Positions 6,322 through 14,672 of a DNA stretch of 25,599 nt are shown in pieces (the stretch's first letter is position 1; each line of letters begins with the position of its first letter). The notes under the pieces are model-generated. The model searched no databases and was not told where the DNA came from. It saw only the letters and a list, made by a program, of their open reading frames with translations. A program made the translations under genes and the position numbers. This DNA comes from Clostridia bacterium (GTDB lineage: Bacteria > Bacillota > Clostridia > Oscillospirales > Acutalibacteraceae). The stretch lies in NCBI GenBank assembly GCA_017382915.1, contig JAFNZJ010000108.1, forward strand, positions 1-25,599, read 5' to 3'.

Positions 6322-7068
6322 CTAGACAGTTTTAATCTCATTACCGCTAAAGGGTAAAAACTCAACCTTATCGGTCATTTTTGCAAGTCTTTCGGCCAAG
6401 GGATTAACCACAACATTTTCGGTGTGAAAATGGCCTGCATCAAAAATGCTGAAATTTATTTCATTTGCCGTAATTAAAACATTATGCTTAACATCTGCCG
6501 TAACCAGTGCGTCGGATACGCTTTTAGCCAGTTCAAGCTCACTGCCGCCCGAACCGCCGCAAACCGAAACGGTTTTAATTGGCTTTTTGGCATCGGTATA
6601 ACGGACAACGCCGCCCAAACGACCTTTAATATATCCTGCAAAGACTTCGGCCGACATTTCTTCACTGAGTGTGCCCTTTCTGAATGAGAAGCCTTCCTCA
6701 TCGGTAACGGCAGTAATATTTTTAAGACCTAAAGCCTTTGCCAAGCAGTCATTAACGCCACCCTCAGCAACATCTAAATTAGTGTGTGCCGAAATTACAG
6801 ATATGCCTGCGGCAAGGCACTCATAAACGGCGCTGCCAACCAAAACCGATTTAAGCCCGTCAAAAATAATGGGATGATGCGTAATAATAAGCCCTGCATT
6901 ATTTTCTTTTGCAAAGTCTATTGCATCGGGTGTGGCGTCAAGGCAAACCACCGCTTTGGTTACTGTTTGCTCAGCATCGCCCAAAAGAAGACCTGTGTTA
7001 TCATAGCTAAGGGCGGTATTGGCAGGCGCAAAGCTATTTATTAAATTTAAAATTTCTTTTACCTTCAT
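6322..7068 (-). CDS. Nif3-like dinuclear metal centre protein (YqfO/YbgI family)
   Basis: A 248-residue Nif3 family protein, a toroidal hexamer with a two-metal site. It is often annotated as GTP cyclohydrolase I type 2, although the true substrate is uncertain. Metal ligands seen in structures of the family are in place: His64-His65 in ITHHPIIFDG, Asp99 in HTNLDVAEGGVND, and His213 and Glu217 in AGHFHTENVV. The length is that of the short form, without the PII-like insert that makes B. subtilis YqfO about 370 residues. The ATG follows AAAGGGTGG. It comes 17 bases after glnS. In many Firmicutes this family instead follows sigA and trmK, so the setting is different here. Confidence 0.93.
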   Translation of the reverse strand: MKVKEILNLINSFAPANTALSYDNTGLLLGDAEQTVTKAVVCLDATPDAIDFAKENNAGLIITHHPIIFDGLKSVLVGSAVYECLAAGISVISAHTNLDVAEGGVNDCLAKALGLKNITAVTDEEGFSFRKGTLSEEMSAEVFAGYIKGRLGGVVRYTDAKKPIKTVSVCGGSGGSELELAKSVSDALVTADVKHNVLITANEINFSIFDAGHFHTENVVVNPLAERLAKMTDKVEFLPFSGNEIKTV

Positions 7069-7085
7069 AAAACCACCCTTTTTAA

Positions 7086-8783
7086 TTATTTGTTGGGATT
7101 AAATGAATCCTTAAGTGCTACTGTGCGGTTAATTATAATTTCATCATCGGTGCTGTCGCTGTCAACCGCAAAATAGCCCTGACGCATAAACTGAAATACA
7201 TCGCCCGGTTTGGCAGATGCTACATCACCTTCAATTTTGGCGCCCCCGATAACCTGTAATGAGTTGGGATTAAGGTTATCGGCAAAGGATGAAACACCCT
7301 CCTCATCGGATGGGTTTTCAACCATAAATAAGCGGTCATAAAGGCGCACGGTTGCATCCTTTGCGGTCTTGGCAGATACCCAATGAAGTGTACCCTTAAC
7401 CTTACGACCGTCGGGTGCATCGCCGCCCTTGGTTGCGGGGTCGTAGGTGCAGTGAACAGCGGTTATATTGCCATTTTCATCCTGCTCACAAGAGGCATAC
7501 TTAATAAAGTATGCGCCCTTAAGTCTAACCTCTTTTAAGGGGCAAAGTCTGAAATATTTGCCTGGCGGGTCTAACATAAAGTCATCCTGCTCAATATAAA
7601 TTTCTTTTGAAAATGTCACCTTTTTGGTGCCAAGCTCAGGCTTATTGGGGTTGATTTCAACCTCTAACTCCTCGGTTTTATTTTCATCATAATTATCAAT
7701 AATAACCTTAAGAGGACGAAGTACCGCCATAGCGCGCTCAGCCTCACGGTTTAGGTAATCCCTAACGCAGGATTCAAAAAGGGCAAAGTCAATTACGCTG
7801 TATGCCTTTGAAACGCCGATTTTGGATACAAATTCCCTTACTGCCTCAGCGGGATATCCCCTACGACGCATACCGCAAATGGTGGCCATACGGGGGTCAT
7901 CCCAACCGCTTACCAAGCCATCCTGCACCAGCTTTAAGCATTTACGCTTACTGGTTAAGGTGTAGTTAACATTCATACGGGCAAATTCAATTTGTCTGGG
8001 TGGGGTGGGAATATCAAGTGCCCTTAAGAACCAGTCATAAAGGGGACGGTGATTTTCAAACTCTAATGAACAAAGTGAATGGGTTACGCCCTCTTTAGCA
8101 TCGGACAGGGGGTGTGCAAAGTCATACATTGGGTAAACGCACCACTTATCACCTGTTCTGTGATGGGGCACCTTCATAATGCGGTAGATAATGGGGTCAC
8201 GCATATTAAGGTTTGGGGATGCCATATCAATTTTTGCGCGCAGTACCTTTTCACCGTTTTCAAACTCACCATCGGTCATACGCCTAAATAAATCAAGGTT
8301 TTCAGCTATGGTACGGTTACGGTAAGGACTTTCAGTACCGGGCTCGGTCAAGGTGCCACGATACTCACGCATTTCATCGGCCGAAAGGTCACAAACAAAG
8401 GCCAAGCCTTTTTCAATAAGCTTAACGGCACATTCATAAATAAAATCAAAATAGTCTGATGCGTAATAAACATTATCCCACTCAAAACCAAGCCACTTAA
8501 TGTCCTCCATAATGGCGTCAACATACTCGGTATCCTCTTTAGTGGGGTTGGTATCATCAAGGCGAAGATTACATTTACCGCCATACTTTTCGGCAGTACC
8601 AAAGTCAATGCATATTGCCTTTGCGTGACCTATGTGTAAATAGCCGTTTGGCTCAGGCGGAAAGCGGGTTTGAACCTTAGTATAAACCCCCTCTTTTAAA
8701 TCTTCATCAATAAAATCGTGAATAAAGTTACTGGGTTTTTCGGTAACCTCTTCCACATTAGTGGTTTTGCTGATATCTTCCAT
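7086..8783 (-). CDS. glnS: Glutamine--tRNA ligase (GlnRS)
   Basis: A class I aminoacyl-tRNA synthetase of 565 residues charging tRNA-Gln directly. The HIGH motif is in PPEPNGYLHIGHAKA (residues 43-55), PPEPNG being the GlnRS/eukaryotic-type form. The KMSKS loop is TLTSKRKCLKL (SKR at 278-280), followed by the anticodon-binding beta-barrels, in which EEGVSSFADNLNP and PGDVFQFMRQGYFAVD are typical. An upstream in-frame TTG at 8798 would add five residues, but those codons contain the ribosome site AAGGAG, so the ATG at 8783 is the start. GlnRS is not universal in Clostridia, where many use GatCAB on misacylated tRNA. It is 32 bases downstream of gltX. Confidence 0.95.
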   Translation of the reverse strand: MEDISKTTNVEEVTEKPSNFIHDFIDEDLKEGVYTKVQTRFPPEPNGYLHIGHAKAICIDFGTAEKYGGKCNLRLDDTNPTKEDTEYVDAIMEDIKWLGFEWDNVYYASDYFDFIYECAVKLIEKGLAFVCDLSADEMREYRGTLTEPGTESPYRNRTIAENLDLFRRMTDGEFENGEKVLRAKIDMASPNLNMRDPIIYRIMKVPHHRTGDKWCVYPMYDFAHPLSDAKEGVTHSLCSLEFENHRPLYDWFLRALDIPTPPRQIEFARMNVNYTLTSKRKCLKLVQDGLVSGWDDPRMATICGMRRRGYPAEAVREFVSKIGVSKAYSVIDFALFESCVRDYLNREAERAMAVLRPLKVIIDNYDENKTEELEVEINPNKPELGTKKVTFSKEIYIEQDDFMLDPPGKYFRLCPLKEVRLKGAYFIKYASCEQDENGNITAVHCTYDPATKGGDAPDGRKVKGTLHWVSAKTAKDATVRLYDRLFMVENPSDEEGVSSFADNLNPNSLQVIGGAKIEGDVASAKPGDVFQFMRQGYFAVDSDSTDDEIIINRTVALKDSFNPNK

Positions 8784-8815
8784 TTTCTTCTCCTTCAAGA
8801 AAAACTTTTTAAACT

Positions 8816-10474
8816 TTACTTTGAATAAAAGGCTATGGCATCATTTATTCTTTTTAGGGCTTCATCCTTACCTAATGCCTTCATAATGCCGCAAAGGTCG
8901 GGGGTGTTTACCCTGCCTGTAACTGCCAGACGAATTATTGTACTAACCTCACCGGGGTGACCCTTAAAGGCTTCGGGTGATGCTTTATAGGTTTTCATAT
9001 CAGGGGCAAGGTCAAATTTGGGGCAAATACCCTTAATTTTTTCAAACCATTCGCTCTGCTCATCGGCGGGGTCATAAACCGTAATATATTCCTTTAAAAG
9101 GTCGGCCGCTAACGAAGCATCAATATTACCAGGTAGTGGCTCATAGCAGGGTATATAGGTTTCATTAAAGAAATATGCCGAATATTCTTTAGCATCGCTC
9201 CACTTGGCTAGGTCCTTACGGGGCTTTGGAACATCACGGTCAATGGCAAAAACCTTGCCTGTAAACTCTGCATCACGACTGAGTTTTTCATAAAAATCTG
9301 TATCAAACTGCTTTGCCCAGTCGGTTATTTTTTCTGTTACCTCGGCAGCCGATTTAAGGCTTATAATATTGCGCGATACATCTAAAAGCTTTACACCGTC
9401 AAAAAGGGCACCAGAAAGGCTCATCTTTTTAAGATTAAAGGGGAACTTTTTATAGCTTTCGGTTTTATTGGCCCTGCGCCACTGCTCAAACTCGGAGCTG
9501 GCAATGGTCATAAGGTACTCAATAACGGCCTCAGGCGGGAAGCCCTCCTCAATAAAATAGCGGACTGCGGCTTCGGGGTCCTTACGCTTTGAAATTTTAC
9601 GCTTGCCGCCTTCATCCATTTTCATAATGGGGGCAACATGTGCATATTTGGGCGCCTTAAAGCCCAAAATTTTAAAAAGTTCTAAATGCTTGGGTGTGGA
9701 TGAAATCCACTCATCACCACGAATAACATGGGTGGTGTGCATAAGGTGGTCATCCACGGCATGTGCAAAGTGATAGGTTGGTATGCCGTCAGATTTAAGC
9801 AGCACAAAATCCTCATCGTTTTCGGGCATTTCAATCTTACCCTTAATGCCATCGGTAAAGGTTATACGCCTTTCCTCACTGCCGCCCGATTTAAGGCGGA
9901 TTACATAAGGCTTGCCTTCATCAATAAGGGCTTTAGCCTCATCTACCGTAATGTTCCTATGCTTTGCCCACTCACCGTGGTAGCCTGTACGGATTTTATT
10001 TTTCTCCTGCTCGGTCCTAACTGCCTCTAGCTCCTCAGCGGTGCAAAAGCAGGGGTAAGCAAGACCTTTTTTAATAAGCTCTTTAACATATGTTTGGTAT
10101 ATTTCGGCACGGTCGCTTTGGCGGTAGGGACCATATTCACCCTTAACGCCTTCATAGGTAAAGCCTTCATCCATATCAATGCCAAAGTTGTGAAGACCGT
10201 TTACTATATCCTCGGTGCCGCCTACAACCTCACGCTTTTTGTCGGTATCTTCAATACGGGTATACATAATACCGCCGGTGCTGTCTGCCATAATGCGGTT
10301 TGTAAGCGCCATAAATAAAACCCCTAAATGCAAATAGCCTGTTGGGCTGGGTGCTATACGGGTTACAGCCGCCCCCTCAAGCAAATTGCGGGCGGGATAA
10401 AGATTTTCATAATATTCGGGTGTGTGTTTTATATTCGGCAAAAGCAGTTCTGCCATTAATTCAAAATCACTCAC
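8816..10474 (-). CDS. gltX: Glutamate--tRNA ligase family protein (GluRS), long clostridial form
   Basis: A class I synthetase of 552 residues. RIAPSPTGYLHLGVLF (39-54) contains the HIGH equivalent HLGV, and KRKISKRKDPEA contains the KMSKS equivalent KISKR (293-297). RIEDTDKKREV, the LRLKSGG-like stretch VIRLKSGGSEE and the HVIRGDEWISSTPKHLELF block are diagnostic of GluRS. An extra N-terminal segment of about 35 residues precedes the catalytic core, which fits the long (about 550-residue) type I recall from Clostridia. The start is GTG behind AAGGGGAAG. It leads the operon gltX-glnS-nif3-like-lemA-like-fnt-unknown and has its own promoter. With glnS beside it, a discriminating GluRS would be expected. 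Confidence 0.93.
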   Translation of the reverse strand: MSDFELMAELLLPNIKHTPEYYENLYPARNLLEGAAVTRIAPSPTGYLHLGVLFMALTNRIMADSTGGIMYTRIEDTDKKREVVGGTEDIVNGLHNFGIDMDEGFTYEGVKGEYGPYRQSDRAEIYQTYVKELIKKGLAYPCFCTAEELEAVRTEQEKNKIRTGYHGEWAKHRNITVDEAKALIDEGKPYVIRLKSGGSEERRITFTDGIKGKIEMPENDEDFVLLKSDGIPTYHFAHAVDDHLMHTTHVIRGDEWISSTPKHLELFKILGFKAPKYAHVAPIMKMDEGGKRKISKRKDPEAAVRYFIEEGFPPEAVIEYLMTIASSEFEQWRRANKTESYKKFPFNLKKMSLSGALFDGVKLLDVSRNIISLKSAAEVTEKITDWAKQFDTDFYEKLSRDAEFTGKVFAIDRDVPKPRKDLAKWSDAKEYSAYFFNETYIPCYEPLPGNIDASLAADLLKEYITVYDPADEQSEWFEKIKGICPKFDLAPDMKTYKASPEAFKGHPGEVSTIIRLAVTGRVNTPDLCGIMKALGKDEALKRINDAIAFYSK

Positions 10475-10510
10475 GCGTACTTCCCCTTTTTACATCATAT
10501 AAGTATATCT

Positions 10511-10539
10511 ATTATCGCAAATTTTAAAGAAAATTACAA
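10511..10539 (-). promoter_or_regulatory. Promoter for the gltX operon
   Basis: On the minus strand TTGTAA (10534-10539) and GATAAT (10511-10516) are spaced 17 bases apart, about 35 bases upstream of the gltX start. Back-to-back with the promoter of the TrpR-like gene. Confidence 0.7.
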
Positions 10540-10582
10540 CTGTTTTTTTAAAATTTTTATAAAAAATATAATTTTATATTGG

Positions 10583-10611
10583 TTGACTTTTACGCTTTAG
10601 TGTGTTAATAT
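10583..10611 (+). promoter_or_regulatory. Promoter for the TrpR-like gene
   Basis: TTGACT (10583-10588) and TAATAT (10606-10611) with a 17-base spacer. The spacer and following bases contain loosely repeated tacgct(t)ta / tacgctaatgcttta words (10590-10635) that could be an operator, but no clean palindrome is visible. Confidence 0.75.
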
Positions 10612-10659
10612 ATTGATACGCTAATGCTTTAATATATCTTTACCCCTTGGAGGTTTATG

Positions 10660-10947
10660 ATGATAAACATTAAAAATGATATGACCGACCGCCTTTTTGA
10701 GGCAATTTTAACCCTAAAATCTGTTGATGAGTGTTATAAGTTTTTTGAGGATGTTTGCACCATTAAAGAGATTAAGGCTATTTCACAGCGCCTTGAGGTG
10801 GCAAGAATGCTTACCGAAAAGCAGCTTTACAGCAAAATCGTGGCAGAAACCGGTGCCTCCACCGCAACCATAAGCCGTGTAAACCGCTCACTTATGTATG
10901 GCAGTGAAGGTTATGAAATTGTTTTTGACAGGCTGGGCAAAAAATAA
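10660..10947 (+). CDS. TrpR-like protein, YerC/YecD family
   Basis: A 95-residue DNA-binding protein of the TrpR/YerC/YecD family. The core reads EAILTLKSVDECYKFFEDVCTIKEIKAISQR, then LEVARMLTEKQLYSKIVAETGASTATISRVNRSL; the last part is the helix-turn-helix (A-x-T-G-x-S-x-x-T-I-S-R). The family shares the TrpR fold, but Firmicutes members are not shown to bind tryptophan, so calling it a trp repressor would be unsafe. Two adjacent ATG codons (10657 and 10660) follow GGAGG; the second has the better 6-base spacing. It has its own promoter and is followed by a terminator-like hairpin. trpB, the only Trp gene here, is RNA-controlled and 13 kb away. Confidence 0.9.
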   Translation: MINIKNDMTDRLFEAILTLKSVDECYKFFEDVCTIKEIKAISQRLEVARMLTEKQLYSKIVAETGASTATISRVNRSLMYGSEGYEIVFDRLGKK

Positions 10948-10957
10948 ATAATCTACT

Positions 10958-10990
10958 AAACCGCACGTAATAAATGTGCGGTTTTATAAT
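10958..10990 (+). terminator. Terminator after the TrpR-like gene
   Basis: AAACCGCAC (10958-10966) and GTGCGGTTT (10976-10984) form a perfect 9-bp stem with a 9-base loop, followed by TATAATATAATTTTTT. Because the tail is interrupted, read-through to the flavin-reductase gene 25 bases later is plausible. Confidence 0.7.
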
Positions 10991-11014
10991 ATAATTTTTT
11001 AAGAGGTGTTTTTT

Positions 11015-11524
11015 ATGAGCTTTAAAAATATAAACCCCGAACAAATAAATGAAAACTTTATTAAAAACATAGGCAGTGAATGGATGCTTATAACGGCAGG
11101 CAACAAGGATAAATACAATATGATGACCGCCAGTTGGGGCTTTGCGGGTGTTATGTGGAATTTCCCCACGGCTATAGCGGCGGTAAGACCGCAGCGCTAC
11201 ACCAAGAAATTTATTGACAGTGAAAGGTATTACACCCTTTCATTTTATGGTGATAATAAAAAAATTCACGGAGTATGCGGTAAGGAATCGGGCAGGGATG
11301 TAAATAAAACCGAAAAAACAGGGCTTACCCCACTGTTTGATAATGATACCGGTGCCCCCTACTTTGATGAGGCAAGACTGGTGCTTGTTTGCGAAAAGGT
11401 TTATGAGCAGCCGCTTACCCCAGACGGCTTTTATGATAATTTTATAAAAGACAGTGTATACCCCCAAAACGACTATCACATAATGTATTACGGCAAAATA
11501 GTAAAAGCCCTTATAAAGGAATAA
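11015..11524 (+). CDS. Flavin reductase-like FMN-binding split-barrel protein
   Basis: A 169-residue cytoplasmic protein of the flavin reductase-like/flavoredoxin group. Family marks are SEWMLITAGNKDKYNMMTASWGFAGVMW near the N-terminus, which binds the flavin phosphate and ring, then AVRPQRYTKKFI, and YYTLSFYG followed by the CGKESGRDVNK segment. Such proteins bind FMN and act as small electron carriers or NAD(P)H:flavin reductases; the partner is not evident here. An upstream GTG at 11006 is part of the ribosome site (AAGAGGTG), so the ATG at 11015 is the start. It follows the TrpR-like gene on the same strand, separated by a leaky-looking terminator. Confidence 0.88.
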   Translation: MSFKNINPEQINENFIKNIGSEWMLITAGNKDKYNMMTASWGFAGVMWNFPTAIAAVRPQRYTKKFIDSERYYTLSFYGDNKKIHGVCGKESGRDVNKTEKTGLTPLFDNDTGAPYFDEARLVLVCEKVYEQPLTPDGFYDNFIKDSVYPQNDYHIMYYGKIVKALIKE

Positions 11525-11525
11525 A

Positions 11526-11558
11526 AAAAGGCTACGGGAATTCGCCCCGTAGCCTTTT
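11526..11558. terminator. Bidirectional terminator between flavin-reductase-like and LRR-dockerin genes
   Basis: AAAAGGCTACGGG (11526-11538) pairs perfectly with CCCGTAGCCTTTT (11546-11558) around a 7-base loop. It has A-run and T-run flanks on both sides and lies between the stops of two convergent genes, so it can serve both. Confidence 0.9.
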
Positions 11559-11563
11559 AAATT

Positions 11564-12829
11564 TTAATGAAGTATTATTCCGCCCCAACCTGCAACATAC
11601 TGTGCCAAAAGAACTACATCATCCAATGTAACGGCAGAATCACCATTGACATTTAAGGCATTTACATTGCATTCAACACTCCAACCTGCAACCTTTTGGG
11701 CAAGTACAACCACATCATCTAATGTAACAAAATTATCTCCGTTTGTATCACCGGGTTTATAGGGTGGTACATAGTTGTAATTAACAATTGATAATGCTTC
11801 ATTTGCTTCTTTAATATTAATCGCGCTCCACTGGGTGGCGGTGCCTGTGTAGTTAACGGTAGTAAGGCTTGTGCAGTTTGCAAAGGCGCCGTAATCAATT
11901 GAAGTAACGCTTGTTGGAATAACTACACTGCGAAGAACAGTTGGCTCTCTGTAAAAGGTGTATGCGGGTATATACTTAACACCGTTTGGTATAACAACAT
12001 CACTAATTTTGGGTGCTGCAATCAAGGTGCCATAATAGCCCTCAACCAAGCAGTTATTGGCGGCAAAGTACCTTTGGTTACCTGCAGATACAGTAATTTC
12101 CCTTAGGTTATCACAGGATGCAAAGGAAGAATAATCAATACTGGTGGTCTTTGCGGGGATGTTAATCTTTGTAATACCTGTGCAGTAGTTAAAGGCATTT
12201 GAGCCAATTTCTTCAAGGGCGTTTGGCAAAACAAGGGTGGTTAATTTATTGCAAAACTCAAAAGCTTCTTGGTCAATTACCTTTACACCCGCAGGTATAT
12301 TTATTGATTCTAAGGCTGTACAGCTTTCAAATGCTTGATAGCCAATTTCTTCAAGGGTGCTTGGTAGCTGTACCCCTTTAAGCGCTTTGCAATAATAAAA
12401 GGTTCGGCTTGGAAGAATTTTTAAATTTTGTGGCAGATTTACGGTTTCAAGCTTTTTGCAGTTACCAAATACGCACGAACCTATACTGGTAACACTTGGG
12501 GGCAGGATAATGCTTACCATTTCATCGCAATAATAAAATCCGTCATTGCCTATTGATTTTACACCATCAGGAATAACAACACTTGTTATATTGCCGCAAA
12601 TAGAAAAAGCATCTTCCCCTATTGCGACAACGGGGTATTCACCAAAATGTGAGGGAATAACAACATCGCCGCTAATGCTCATATTAACATCGGTAATGGT
12701 TGCCTCATTATTGGTTACGGTATAGGTGTAATAACCGCTTTGTATTGGCAAAGAGGTTTCAGCACTGACTACCGTAACGGTGGACATAATCAGTAAAACA
12801 GCAAGCAATAAAGATAAAAGTTTTTTCAT
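11564..12829 (-). CDS. Secreted BspA-type leucine-rich repeat protein with C-terminal dockerin
   Basis: A 421-residue exported protein. Residues 1-23 are a clear signal peptide (MKKLLSLLLAVLL then a small-residue VSA cleavage site). From about 55 to 345 run roughly nine LRR_5/BspA repeats of the type 'xxIGxxAFxxCxxLxxVxIPxxVxx', a surface adhesion and binding module. Residues 357-421 form a type I dockerin-like pair: DTNGDNFVTLDD (361-372) and NVNGDSAVTLDD (393-404) are calcium loops, each followed by a VVxLAQxVAGW helix. Dockerins bind cohesins on scaffoldins or the cell surface; no cohesin is in this window. The putative recognition pair in each loop is Leu-Asp rather than the Ser/Thr common in clostridial cellulosomes. 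It stands alone, with its own promoter and terminators on both sides. Confidence 0.92.
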   Translation of the reverse strand: MKKLLSLLLAVLLIMSTVTVVSAETSLPIQSGYYTYTVTNNEATITDVNMSISGDVVIPSHFGEYPVVAIGEDAFSICGNITSVVIPDGVKSIGNDGFYYCDEMVSIILPPSVTSIGSCVFGNCKKLETVNLPQNLKILPSRTFYYCKALKGVQLPSTLEEIGYQAFESCTALESINIPAGVKVIDQEAFEFCNKLTTLVLPNALEEIGSNAFNYCTGITKINIPAKTTSIDYSSFASCDNLREITVSAGNQRYFAANNCLVEGYYGTLIAAPKISDVVIPNGVKYIPAYTFYREPTVLRSVVIPTSVTSIDYGAFANCTSLTTVNYTGTATQWSAINIKEANEALSIVNYNYVPPYKPGDTNGDNFVTLDDVVVLAQKVAGWSVECNVNALNVNGDSAVTLDDVVLLAQYVAGWGGIILH

Positions 12830-12866
12830 AACAAATTTTTCCTTTTTAATAATTTTACTGCTTAAT

Positions 12867-12895
12867 ATTTTAGCACAATTTTTGCATTATATCAA
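12867..12895 (-). promoter_or_regulatory. Promoter for the LRR-dockerin gene
   Basis: Minus strand TTGATA (12890-12895) and TAAAAT (12867-12872), 17-base spacer, about 35 bases upstream of the start codon. Confidence 0.7.
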
Positions 12896-12918
12896 TAACT
12901 ATATAAACTTTTTAAAAT

Positions 12919-12952
12919 AAAAAAACACTGCGTTTTTTACGCAGTGTTTTTT
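12919..12952 (-). terminator. Terminator after the NhaC-family transporter
   Basis: AAAAAACACTGCG and CGCAGTGTTTTTT form a perfect 13-bp hairpin (12920-12932 with 12940-12952). It ends 13 bases from the transporter stop and is followed on the minus strand by a run of T. Confidence 0.88.
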
Positions 12953-12964
12953 GTTTTTATTTTA

Positions 12965-14596
12965 TTATGCTGAAAGCTTTTGGTTTTTGGTTGCAAACTT
13001 AATTACAAACAGCACACCAACGGTCATTGCGGCACCAATTGCAAGGCAAACCCAAGCATTGCCAATAAAGGGTGCTATAAGGAAGTTGATAAAGGATATT
13101 GCCGCAACTGTAAGTGAATATGGCAGTTGTGTTGAAACATGGTTGATGTGGTCGCACTGAGCGCCTGCCGATGACATAATGGTGGTATCAGAAATTGGTG
13201 AGCAGTGGTCACCGCAAACAGAACCTGCAAGGCAGGCAGACATACCAATAATACCAACTGTGCTGCCAACGGGGAATATACTAAGAACAATAGGAATGAG
13301 AATACCAAATGTACCCCAAGATGTACCTGTTGCAAAGGAAATTCCGCATGCAACAAGGAATATAATTGCAGGCAAGAAGTTTTGAAGTGAGCCTGCTGAT
13401 GCAAGCGCGCCGTTTACAAAGGCATCAGAATCTAAAAGGCCTGTCATATTTTTAAGTGAGCTTGCCATAGTAAGAATTAAGATTGCAGGTACCATAGCAA
13501 TAAAGCCCTTGGGTATGCAAGCCATTGCATCCTTAAATGAAACAAGGCGGCGGGCAATAAAGTAAATTATAATTAAAACCAAAGCAAGCAAACCGCCTAA
13601 AGGCAGAGCAATGGTAGCATCCGTGCCCGAGAAGGCATCAACAAACCCTACCGATTTATCATAAAATTCGGCACCAAAGTTGCCGTCTTTATCAAAGCTT
13701 GCACCAACAAAGGGCAGTGCAATTACACAAATAACAATTAAAACAACTATGGGAATAATAAGGTCAATAACCCTTGCCTTATTGGTTACGGGCTCTTCCT
13801 CATCATTGCCTGTGGTGCTGCCGCCACTTGTGAACAAATCACCCTTCATAGCGTTAAGCTCATGCAGCTTCATTGGGCCGTAATCAAACTTCATAAGAGT
13901 AATTGCTATAATAAATACAAAGGTAAACAATGAATAGAAGTTATAAGGTATTGCCTGGCAGAAAAGTGTAATGCCGCTTGTACCCTCAGGGGTGTATGAT
14001 GAAACGGCTGCCGCCCAGGATGAAATAGGCGCTATCATACAAACGGGTGCTGCGGTAGCATCAATAAGATATGAAAGCTTTGCGCGTGAGATTTTAGCCT
14101 TATCGGTAACGGGGCGCATTACTGCACCAACGGTAAGGCAGTTAAAATAGTCGTCTACAAAAATAAGTATACCAAACAGGAAGGTAGCAATTGAAGCACC
14201 TATTTTACCCTTAACATGCTTTGCTGCCCAGTTGCCAAACGCGCGTGAGCCGCCTGCCTTATTAAGCAGGGCAACTATAACACCTAAAAGCACCAAGAAA
14301 ACAAAGATACCTGCAGTACCCTCAACCGAAGCAATAAAGCCGTTGGTAGTAACCGAATCAAGTGTTTTTATGGGATTAAAGCCTGATGCTAAAAGACCGC
14401 CTACTACTATACCGATAAAGAGTGATGAATAAACCTCTTTAGTAAGTAGGGCAAGACCGATTGCCACAATGGGCGGGAAAAGTGACCATAAAGTGCCAAC
14501 GGGGCTTTGAATATTGCCGGTAAAGGCACAAAGCACACCAAAGCCAATAACAAAGGCAATTATAAGCACTTTTGGTATGATTTTTTTTGCTGTCAT
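12965..14596 (-). CDS. NhaC-superfamily transporter under a lysine riboswitch, probable lysine importer
   Basis: A 543-residue integral membrane protein with about a dozen hydrophobic segments. It belongs to the NhaC part of the ion transporter superfamily: FLFGILIFVDDYFNCLTVGAVMRP, then ISRAKLSYLIDATAAPVC, and near the end FATGTSWGTFGILIPI and SVCGDHCSPISDTT are characteristic. A loop of about 30 polar residues (SGGSTTGNDEEEP) splits the two halves. By sequence alone it would be called a Na+/H+ antiporter. However, the leader is a lysine riboswitch, and NhaC-superfamily genes in that setting have been predicted to be lysine transporters (the LysW group). I favour lysine uptake coupled to Na+ or H+. 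The ATG at 14596 follows GGAGG by 7 bases; the longer frame from 14626 would begin inside the terminator, so it is rejected. Confidence 0.88.
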   Translation of the reverse strand: MTAKKIIPKVLIIAFVIGFGVLCAFTGNIQSPVGTLWSLFPPIVAIGLALLTKEVYSSLFIGIVVGGLLASGFNPIKTLDSVTTNGFIASVEGTAGIFVFLVLLGVIVALLNKAGGSRAFGNWAAKHVKGKIGASIATFLFGILIFVDDYFNCLTVGAVMRPVTDKAKISRAKLSYLIDATAAPVCMIAPISSWAAAVSSYTPEGTSGITLFCQAIPYNFYSLFTFVFIIAITLMKFDYGPMKLHELNAMKGDLFTSGGSTTGNDEEEPVTNKARVIDLIIPIVVLIVICVIALPFVGASFDKDGNFGAEFYDKSVGFVDAFSGTDATIALPLGGLLALVLIIIYFIARRLVSFKDAMACIPKGFIAMVPAILILTMASSLKNMTGLLDSDAFVNGALASAGSLQNFLPAIIFLVACGISFATGTSWGTFGILIPIVLSIFPVGSTVGIIGMSACLAGSVCGDHCSPISDTTIMSSAGAQCDHINHVSTQLPYSLTVAAISFINFLIAPFIGNAWVCLAIGAAMTVGVLFVIKFATKNQKLSA

Positions 14597-14620
14597 TTTT
14601 AAACCTCCAAAAATAAAATA

Positions 14621-14649
14621 AGCCACGGTAAACTGCGCTTACCGTGGCT
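14621..14649 (-). terminator. Riboswitch-controlled terminator before the transporter
   Basis: On the minus strand AGCCACGGTAA (14649 to 14639) pairs with TTTACCGTGGCT (14632 to 14621), then TATTTTATTTTT. This is the expression platform of the lysine riboswitch just upstream. Its 5' arm is also complementary to aptamer loop L3 and flank (14734-14745). Confidence 0.88.
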
Positions 14650-14672
14650 AAATTAACAAAATAATTTATTAT

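Noticed and set aside
10660..10947. Naming the TrpR-like gene trpR and tying it to trpB
   Set aside because: The YerC/YecD family is not shown to sense Trp, the genes are 13 kb apart, and trpB already has a Trp T-box.
12000..12700. Repetitive DNA in the LRR gene as a CRISPR-like or tandem repeat array
   Set aside because: Periodicity is at protein level (LRR_5 units of about 23 residues) with divergent nucleotides.
13075..13404. 109-codon minus-strand frame within the transporter gene
   Set aside because: Out-of-frame shadow of a clear membrane-protein gene; composition is not protein-like.
14597..14626. Longer N-terminus for the NhaC-family transporter (start at 14626)
   Set aside because: The extra codons come from the riboswitch terminator's 3' arm and the ribosome site; the ATG at 14596 has a well-spaced GGAGG.
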